The translations under genes were made by a program, and so were the position numbers. Shown here piece by piece: positions 58,272-64,000 of a stretch of DNA of 64,000 bases (position 1 is the first letter of the stretch; every line of letters begins with the position of its first letter). The stretch is taken from the NCBI RefSeq assembly GCF_001907195.1, contig NZ_LVWA01000007.1:96493-160492 (forward strand), given 5' to 3'. This DNA comes from Pontibacter flavimaris. GTDB taxonomy: Bacteria; Bacteroidota; Bacteroidia; Cytophagales; Hymenobacteraceae. The notes beneath the pieces were generated by a model that saw only the letters and a list, made by a program, of their open reading frames with translations, searched no databases and had not been told where the DNA came from.

Positions 58272-59248
58272 TATTTTTTAATCGAGCCTACCTTGTCGCG
58301 GATCAGGTACTCGTTGCGCCTGCTCGATGCCATGGAAATCATTTCAGCCAGGAAACCAGCCAGAAACAGCTGCACGCCAAGCAGAACGGCCACCAGCGCC
58401 AGGAAGAACAATGGCTGGTCTACAATGTCGCGCACGCGGCCCTCAGCATATAGGCCAAACAGCTTCTGCACGATCAGCCAGATCGTAATGCCCAAACCCA
58501 CCACAAACATGAGCGTGCCCAGCGAGCCGAAGAAGTGCATCGGGCGCTTTTTAAAGCGGCTCACAAAGGTAATGGAAAGCAGGTCCAGGAAGCCGAACAC
58601 GAAGCGCTCCAGGCCAAACTTGGTGGTGCCATACTTGCGCTCCTGGTGCTGCACCACCTTCTCGCCTATCCTGGTAAAGCCGTTCCACTTGGCGATCACC
58701 GGGATGTAGCGGTGCATCTCCCCGTGCACTTCTATACTTTTAACCAGCAGCTGGCGGTAAGCCTTCAGGCCGCAGTTAAAGTCGTGCAGCTTTATACCTG
58801 ATAGTTTGCGCGTGGCGCCGTTAAAGAACTTTGTGGGGATGGTTTTGCTCAGCGGGTCGAAGCGCTTTTTCTTCCAGCCACTCACCAGATCATACTTCTG
58901 GTGCTTGATCATGTCGTAGAGGGCCGGAATTTCCTCGGGGCTGTCCTGCAGGTCGGCATCCATGGTGATCACCACCTCGCCCTCGCAACGGCGGAAGCCC
59001 TCGTTCAGAGCGGCAGACTTGCCGTAATTGCGGTTAAAGCTGATGCCTTTCACGGCTTTGTCCTCCTCCCCCAGGGCGTGAATTACCTCCCAGGAGCGGT
59101 CGGTGCTGCCATCGTCCACCAGTATCACCTCATAAGAAAACTCGTGCGCATGCATCACCCTCCGGATCCAGCGCACGAGCTCAGGCAGCGACTCCTCCTC
59201 GTTGAAGAGCGGAACGACTACCGAAATATCATACGTGTATTGCTGCAT
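58271..59248 (-). CDS. family-2 glycosyltransferase with two C-terminal helices
   Basis: This is probably a polyprenyl-phosphate sugar transferase. It has VVVPLFNEEESLPELV, VILVDDGSTDRSW, and VVITMDADLQDSPEEIPAL with the DxD-like residues. Two C-terminal helices follow (MHFFGSLGTLMFVVGLGITIWLIV; LFFLALVAVLLGVQLFLAGFL), as in GtrB/ArnC-like enzymes. The 325 residues fit. It starts upstream of the GT4 gene with a one-base overlap and is three bases from the DUF4199 gene stop. Confidence 0.92.
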   Translation of the reverse strand: MQQYTYDISVVVPLFNEEESLPELVRWIRRVMHAHEFSYEVILVDDGSTDRSWEVIHALGEEDKAVKGISFNRNYGKSAALNEGFRRCEGEVVITMDADLQDSPEEIPALYDMIKHQKYDLVSGWKKKRFDPLSKTIPTKFFNGATRKLSGIKLHDFNCGLKAYRQLLVKSIEVHGEMHRYIPVIAKWNGFTRIGEKVVQHQERKYGTTKFGLERFVFGFLDLLSITFVSRFKKRPMHFFGSLGTLMFVVGLGITIWLIVQKLFGLYAEGRVRDIVDQPLFFLALVAVLLGVQLFLAGFLAEMISMASSRRNEYLIRDKVGSIKK

Positions 59249-59251
59249 GTT

Positions 59252-59770
59252 TTACTCAAACTCCGGTCGCGAGTTTTTCATCACCGCAGCGATGATCAGC
59301 GACAGGATAAATCCAAAAATCAACGTGATCACGGCAGAGCCGAGGATCACCGTGAACGGCCCCTGGAAGTTCTCAGCGATAGCCATCCCCGCGTCAATCT
59401 GCTCGTCGGTCATACCGTCCTGCAGCATCTGCACGCGCTGTTTCTCCATGATGCGGGTCATGTATTCCGGGTCCACGAACTCCATGTACAGCCACGACGA
59501 GATGCCGGAAAGGAGCCCGTACACAACGGAGACAATCGAGCCGATACCCAGGCCCTGCCCATACGACATAAAGCCGTTGTTCTCTTCCTTGTAGTTCTTC
59601 ATGGCCATCACAATACCCCCGATCAGGATGAGGTAGGCGAGGCTGGAGATCCAGCGGTTCTCTGCCAGGCCGGTCACCATCAGCACCAGGGTGAAAATAA
59701 CGCCGATGAGCGCAAAGATGAAGCCCCACTTTAAGGCAACAGATCCAACGGAAGGTTGTTTCTCAATCAT
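59252..59770 (-). CDS. DUF4199 family membrane protein
   Basis: This protein has about four helices (WGFIFALIGVIFTLVLMVTGL; SLAYLILIGGIVMAMKNY; YGQGLGIGSIVSVVYGLLSG; FTVILGSAVITLIFGFILSLIIAAV) and a charged loop after the third, as in DUF4199. A second member follows upstream. Function unknown. It is next to glycosyltransferases and likely in one operon. Confidence 0.88.
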   Translation of the reverse strand: MIEKQPSVGSVALKWGFIFALIGVIFTLVLMVTGLAENRWISSLAYLILIGGIVMAMKNYKEENNGFMSYGQGLGIGSIVSVVYGLLSGISSWLYMEFVDPEYMTRIMEKQRVQMLQDGMTDEQIDAGMAIAENFQGPFTVILGSAVITLIFGFILSLIIAAVMKNSRPEFE

Positions 59771-59798
59771 AGTTGATGTGTTATAGGTTTAGATGAAA

Positions 59799-60308
59799 TT
59801 ATTTCCGGAAAAACACGGCAGCCACCAGCGCAAAGATGCTGCCCACAATCAACCTCCACAAAAAGAAATCAGCCGCCTGCGTCGTTGGCGTCAGGGTCTC
59901 CAGCGCCTCGTACACACTCCTGTACGACTCCTCGCCTAACAATTGCACCTGTTGCTCCCGCGTCTCCTCCATCAAGGCCTGCATCTCCGTGATATGGTTC
60001 TGCAGTATTTCAGGCCCCGCCAAGTATATCAGCGCCAGCACCAGCAGGGCAGAGGTCAGGGCTGTATAAAATGCCACGGCCAGGCCCACCCGCAGCCCCC
60101 TGCCAAACGTCAGCTCCGTATCGCTATACCTTTTATAGTTACGGATGGCCAGGAAAACGAAGACCGGGATCGGCAAGTATGAGATCCTGCCCATGTCGCC
60201 GAAGGGATTGTAGCCCACCACGTATAGCAAGGCCACCAGCGCAAAGCAGATGAGGCCGCTCAGCACCCCATACCGTATCCCGATCCGCACAATTGTTTGA
60301 TTAAACAT
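59799..60308 (-). CDS. DUF4199 family membrane protein, second copy
   Basis: It has the same layout as the neighbouring protein: helices IGIRYGVLSGLICFALVALLYVVG, YLPIPVFVFLAIRNY, FGRGLRVGLAVAFYTALTSALLVLAL, and a last WRLIVGSIFALVAAVFF. I chose ATG 60308 (169 residues). It probably arose by tandem duplication. The two may pair as subunits, which is an inference. Confidence 0.85.
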   Translation of the reverse strand: MFNQTIVRIGIRYGVLSGLICFALVALLYVVGYNPFGDMGRISYLPIPVFVFLAIRNYKRYSDTELTFGRGLRVGLAVAFYTALTSALLVLALIYLAGPEILQNHITEMQALMEETREQQVQLLGEESYRSVYEALETLTPTTQAADFFLWRLIVGSIFALVAAVFFRK

Positions 60309-60370
60309 AGTCTCTCCCTCAGGCAAACACGGCACAGCGCCTATCCCACCTAAATATAGGTATAAATATA

Positions 60371-61636
60371 TTAAAAAGAATCGTTGAGCACTAACTGCCC
60401 CTTATGAATTGTTCCCAGCACGCGCCCTTTCAGCTCACGGCCAAAGAAGGGGCTGTTGTGCGATTTAGACCTGCTTTTGTCCGCCGACGGCACCCAGGTT
60501 TGCCCGGGGGCAAAGATAGTGAGGCTTGCCGCCTCGCCCACGGCCAGGCGCGCCTCGGGCAGGCCAAGTATGCGGCGCGGGTTGCTTGTCAGCTTCTCCA
60601 GGAGCAGTTCCAGTGGCAGTTCCAGGGTTGTGTTGGCCACCGCAAAGGCCGTCTCCAGGTTTATGATGCCAAACTCCGCCAGGTCAAACTCGAGTTTCTT
60701 TGCTTCCACGTCCTGCGGCATATGCGCCGATACCACCGCATCGATGGTGCCGTCTCTCAGGCCTTCTTTTATGGCAGCCGCATCGGAGGCTCCACGGAAA
60801 GGCGGCGTTACTTTATAGTTGGTATCGAACGGCTCCAGGGTCTCGTCGGTGAAGGCCGCCTGGTAGCTGGCCACATCGCAGGATACCTGCAGCCCCTCTT
60901 CTTTCGCCCGGCGGATGGCTGCCACAGCAGCGGCCGTGGAGATAAGCGAGAAGTGCAGCTTGCCACCTGTGTAGCGCAGCAATTGCAGGTCGCGGGTAAT
61001 CGTAACTTCCTCGGCCAACGATGGAATGCCTTTCATACCCAGGCGGGTGCTGGCTTCGCCTTCGTGCATCTGCCCATTCTCCGTCAGGCGGGTATGTTCG
61101 GGCCTGTTCATCAGCAAGCCGTTAAACGGCTGCACGTATTGCAGCGCCTTCAGGATCACATCAGCGCCTTGCAAAGGGTGCGTGCCGTCTGTAAAGGCCA
61201 CAGCGCCCGCTCGGTGCAGGTCGATCATCTCCGTCAGGTCTTTGCCTGCGGCATCAACGGTAATGGCGGCGGCGGGCAAAAGCGTTACCGGCAACGCATG
61301 GGTTCTGTTCTTGATGAAGTTGATGGCGCCCTTGGTCTGCACCACCGGCTCGGTGTTTGGCAAAAGCAGCACCTCGGTAAATCCTCCGGCGGCAGCGGCA
61401 GCGGCTAGGCTCTCCAGGTCTTCCTTGTACTCCAGCCCCGGCTCACCGGCATAGGCCTGCATGTCCACCCATCCTGCCGATACGCTCAGGCCGTCGGTTG
61501 CAATTACCTGATCCGCCTGCTGCTCGTCCGGCCCGATGTAGGCAATGGCGCCGTTCTCGATGAGGATGTGCTGCTGCTGCAGGTGGAACTCAGATTGGGG
61601 ATCGTAAATGGTTGCTGCTCGGAGGAGTATTTTCAT
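60371..61636 (-). CDS. dihydroorotase-like protein, probably non-catalytic
   Basis: This 421-residue amidohydrolase-fold protein aligns with class I dihydroorotase: LLLPNTEPVVQTKGAINFI, KGIPSLAEEVTITRDLQLL, VTPPFRG, and FDLAEFGIINLETAFAV. The metal-binding H-x-H (normally near DxHxHxREPG) reads WVDMQAYAGEPGLEYKEDL, and the catalytic Asp of the DHAPH segment is gone (VVSAHMPQDVEAK). So it probably cannot hydrolyse dihydroorotate itself. Similar inactive forms exist as partners of aspartate transcarbamoylase in some bacteria. It starts two bases after the stop of the BatA-domain gene. Confidence 0.8.
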   Translation of the reverse strand: MKILLRAATIYDPQSEFHLQQQHILIENGAIAYIGPDEQQADQVIATDGLSVSAGWVDMQAYAGEPGLEYKEDLESLAAAAAAGGFTEVLLLPNTEPVVQTKGAINFIKNRTHALPVTLLPAAAITVDAAGKDLTEMIDLHRAGAVAFTDGTHPLQGADVILKALQYVQPFNGLLMNRPEHTRLTENGQMHEGEASTRLGMKGIPSLAEEVTITRDLQLLRYTGGKLHFSLISTAAAVAAIRRAKEEGLQVSCDVASYQAAFTDETLEPFDTNYKVTPPFRGASDAAAIKEGLRDGTIDAVVSAHMPQDVEAKKLEFDLAEFGIINLETAFAVANTTLELPLELLLEKLTSNPRRILGLPEARLAVGEAASLTIFAPGQTWVPSADKSRSKSHNSPFFGRELKGRVLGTIHKGQLVLNDSF

Positions 61637-61637
61637 G

Positions 61638-63644
61638 TCAGAGGAATCTAATAAGTGCTATTTCGGCCATCAGGAAAAACAGACACAATATTAGGCAATA
61701 TTTCCAAAGCTTGACGCCAAAATATCGTTTTTCGAACTCCCCTTTCACCGAAAACGCATCGCCATAGTCGTACACATGCACATTTGGCCGGTCATTGCCC
61801 AGCAGCGCACGAAGCTCGTCGGGGCTATACTGCTCCAGGTATGATTCCTCCTTGCCGTAGTTAAAAGCCAGGGTCGCCACCGCGGAATCCTGCAGCTGCA
61901 AAGTATAAAACCCTGCTTCGCTCATATCTGGAGGCACATTAATGTATAGCCTGCCCCCGCGTACCTGCTGCTCAGGTATAAACGAGAGGGTATCTTTCCG
62001 GAGTTCGTACACGCCTTCCTGCCTAGTTTGCTCCGACGCTGGTAGCTGAATGGTTCCGCCTCCCAACGTATACGCCAGCTGCTGCGCCTGCTTATAGCTG
62101 CTGATGGCCAGCCTGTACATGATGGGAACAAGGAGCGCGTGGTTAGGCAGTGTGCTGTAATCCTCCTGTAGTGGAGCAGCCATCAGGTAAACATACCCGC
62201 TGCCCCTGTCGAAACGGGACAGGAACGGTGCGCCTCCCCTATACTTGAGGATATCATCCGAGGCCCTGGTCCAGGCTATACTTCTGGCGGCAGTCGGCAT
62301 TTGCATCTCGGCATCAAAATCAGAAAAGATACTCCGGAAGAAGGGGTTATTTGGGTCTGGGGTAGCCAGGGAGGTTTTAGCAGCATCAGCGCCTGCGCCC
62401 GTAAAGTAGGCAGGCAGGCTTAGGCTTTGAAAAAGCGTGGCATATCCCCCTTTATCCTGACCGGCAGGTGGAATTATACTCAGGGAGCCTCCCGCCTTTA
62501 CATAATTCGCCGCCGTAGCCGCCAGCGCAGCCGAAAGCGACTCCACCCCATTAAGTATAACTATGTCAGCGGCCGCCAGTGTGGCGTAATCTATACTTCC
62601 GCTGCGGAAAGAAGTGAACCTAAAGAAGGGCTCGTTGCCGTACAGGCGCTGCAGACTTGAGCTCTGCTGATCTATAACTTCCACAACCTTGATGGGAGCA
62701 GACGGTGCCAGCACAAAATAATAGGTATTGTCGAACTCTACGGGGTAGTCCTCTACCTGTACATAGGCTTTCGTTGCCCTCCCGGCAGATGCCCTGAAAG
62801 ACATAACTGCTGCAGTGGATTGCCTGGCAGGCAAATCTATACTTAGTGCCGATGCCTGCTGCTCCTGCATAAAGAGTTTTACAGGCACATCTTCCACCGC
62901 TTCATCCCCTGTATTTGTCAACAGCACATGTAGCCGTGTCTCCGCGCCGAAACGAATGAACTCATCCTCCAGGTAAACAGAATCAATGGTGATGTTCGCT
63001 ATACTGGCGGCGGCTATGGGAACAAGGTGCACCTGCGTTAATGAATCAACAGCATCCAGTACGGCGGCCGAAAAGCTGTTCTTCTGAAAATCTGAAAGTA
63101 TAAAGACGTGGTTAGGCTGACTTCTAAGTGCCTGGGAGGGCGTAAATCTTTTGGCAGAAAAATCGAGTTGGTTAAGTATGGCTGCAGCTTCGCCTTCCTG
63201 GACAGACGCGCCGTGGTTCAGGTTATCCGTAGTAAACAGTCTGAAAGAAGACGAGGCAGGGAAAAGATCAGCAACAACCCTGGCCTTGTCCGTAGCAACA
63301 TTCAGGAGCGTCAGGTCTTCCTCCTGATGCAGGTTCTGCATGCTAAAGGAGTTATCTAATGTAATACCAACATCTGAGCCATCAGTAGGCACAACAGCGT
63401 CTGAGGCAGGCAGAAAGGGCTGCGCAAAGGCTAGTACAAGAAATGTTATGAAAAGTATGCGGCTGAGAAGTATAAGCAGTTCCTTCAGGTTGCGCTGGCT
63501 GGCCGTCAGATCCTTGGATACCTGAATAAACCTGACATTACTAAACATGACCCGCTTGGCCCGCCTCAGTTGCACCAGGTGAAGTATAATAGGAACAGCA
63601 ACTGCTGCCAGAGCAAAAAGGAATGATGGGAACAGAAATGCCAT
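61638..63644 (-). CDS. BatA-domain (double-transmembrane) protein
   Basis: This is a 668-residue membrane protein. The N-terminal 90 residues (FPSFLFALAAVAVPIILHLVQLRRAKRVMFSNVRFIQVSK, then a second helix in LLILLSRILFITFLVLAFAQPFL) are the BatA N-terminal domain of Bacteroidota. A von Willebrand-like or ThuA-like soluble part follows (VGITLDNSFSMQNL near residue 96, which resembles a MIDAS start). One last helix ends the protein (LWKYCLILCLFFLMAEIALIRFL). Role unknown, perhaps in envelope integrity. It begins the minus-strand group with the dihydroorotase-like gene. Confidence 0.85.
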   Translation of the reverse strand: MAFLFPSFLFALAAVAVPIILHLVQLRRAKRVMFSNVRFIQVSKDLTASQRNLKELLILLSRILFITFLVLAFAQPFLPASDAVVPTDGSDVGITLDNSFSMQNLHQEEDLTLLNVATDKARVVADLFPASSSFRLFTTDNLNHGASVQEGEAAAILNQLDFSAKRFTPSQALRSQPNHVFILSDFQKNSFSAAVLDAVDSLTQVHLVPIAAASIANITIDSVYLEDEFIRFGAETRLHVLLTNTGDEAVEDVPVKLFMQEQQASALSIDLPARQSTAAVMSFRASAGRATKAYVQVEDYPVEFDNTYYFVLAPSAPIKVVEVIDQQSSSLQRLYGNEPFFRFTSFRSGSIDYATLAAADIVILNGVESLSAALAATAANYVKAGGSLSIIPPAGQDKGGYATLFQSLSLPAYFTGAGADAAKTSLATPDPNNPFFRSIFSDFDAEMQMPTAARSIAWTRASDDILKYRGGAPFLSRFDRGSGYVYLMAAPLQEDYSTLPNHALLVPIMYRLAISSYKQAQQLAYTLGGGTIQLPASEQTRQEGVYELRKDTLSFIPEQQVRGGRLYINVPPDMSEAGFYTLQLQDSAVATLAFNYGKEESYLEQYSPDELRALLGNDRPNVHVYDYGDAFSVKGEFEKRYFGVKLWKYCLILCLFFLMAEIALIRFL

Positions 63645-64000
63645 AGCTCAAGTTAAAGAGGCGCAGGTGAAAAAACAACATGCCCCCAGAGCTATACTTT
63701 AATTTCTGTTGAGAAGTTAGAAGATGTAGAAAGCAGTAGGAGTACCTAACGATTCTTATTCTACAAGGCAAGGCCGTAAAGAATATTATTGAGTAGAAGG
63801 CTTTCCGCTATTCTGTATGATGCGTTTCTCCCTGGAGAACCTGATCAACCCGCGGTTCATCAACAGCTGAGTTTTCCAGCATTTCATGTTACCATACTTG
63901 AGGCCCCATCCTTTTAGGTTGGGGCCTTTGCTTTGGCGTCTGTGGCCGGGGCCTTTGGGGGGTGGGGTATAAAAAGAAAAAGGGGCAGCGGGATTTCTCC
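63645..64000. other. gene-free right end with a terminator-like hairpin
   Basis: No clear gene is seen. A 17-codon GC-rich frame (63817-63870, MMRFSLENLINPRFINS) is followed by a hairpin AGGCCCCA/TGGGGCCT with T at 63901-63930. It could be a leader or a remnant, but it is too short to call. Confidence 0.35.

Noticed and set aside
1..64000. TATACTT as simply the promoter -7 box
   Set aside because: The box is TAnnTTTG, which differs in one position from TATACTTG. The word occurs inside genes on both strands and in arrays, so promoters cannot explain its frequency.

Overview
The window looks like chromosome of a Bacteroidota bacterium, most likely Cytophagales/Hymenobacteraceae near Pontibacter. 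This is an inference from gene content, not from a marker gene. The evidence is menaquinone synthesis (menA) beside a 14-subunit type NADH dehydrogenase, Bacteroidota-type families (DUF4199, DUF6340, BatA domain, outer-membrane beta-barrel TonB receptor, DAHP synthase fused to chorismate mutase), many lipoproteins with a Cys after a short signal peptide, promoter-like TAnnTTTG boxes, and few Shine-Dalgarno sequences. Coding DNA is GC-rich. Both coding and non-coding DNA are littered with the short AT-rich word AAGTATA/TATACTT.

Layout. 1-8.0 kb: minus-strand nuo genes (nuoH, I, J, K, L, M), with a Nudix hydrolase and an orphan membrane protein inserted between nuoH and nuoI. 8.0-12.2 kb: lipoprotein, methionine aminopeptidase, a YgiB/YgiC-like pair, glutamate racemase. 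12.5-17.9 kb: RDD and SPW membrane proteins, ABC-F ATPase, a CotH-like exported protein, an exported phosphatase-like lipoprotein. 18-19.5 kb: a long leader and phenylalanine hydroxylase. 19.7-25.3 kb: conserved hypothetical, CoA-transferase, YebC, DEAD-box helicase, nicotinamidase. 25.6-31.6 kb: TonB-type receptor, an AT-rich orphan, a calcium-type P-ATPase. 32.5-38.5 kb: menA, glutathione peroxidase, then an arginine group (argS, arginase, arginine decarboxylase). 38.6-44.6 kb: small lipoprotein, HigBA toxin-antitoxin, orphan membrane protein, DUF6340 lipoprotein between a heptose-bisphosphatase gene and a broken copy of its 3' end, protoporphyrinogen oxidase, a polyprenyl-phosphate sugar transferase. 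44.6-50.9 kb: TerC protein and the aromatic amino acid cluster. 51.8-63.6 kb: transporter, AsmA-like/transglycosylase fusion, purB, thioredoxin, two glycosyltransferases, two DUF4199 proteins, a dihydroorotase-like protein, a BatA-domain protein.

The most interesting system is aromatic amino acid control by transcription attenuation. Upstream of pheA (prephenate dehydratase) there is a short reading frame encoding FYFSFYFF, then a segment identical to the 3' arm of the following intrinsic terminator. This is the classical layout of a Phe-sensing attenuator. A sister attenuator with the same terminator lies upstream of a DAHP synthase/chorismate mutase paralogue that has lost several active-site residues. 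Upstream of phhA (phenylalanine 4-hydroxylase) there is a 47-codon frame with ten Tyr codons among eighteen, then another terminator. No tyrA is seen in the cluster. I infer that this organism may make tyrosine from phenylalanine, with pheA tuned to Phe and phhA tuned to Tyr.

Other unexplained structure includes the AAGTATA word, a composite non-coding element present three times (about 18, 32 and 51 kb) and linked to dense arrays of that word, and several REP-like palindromes. No rRNA, tRNA, CRISPR array or transposase was found.
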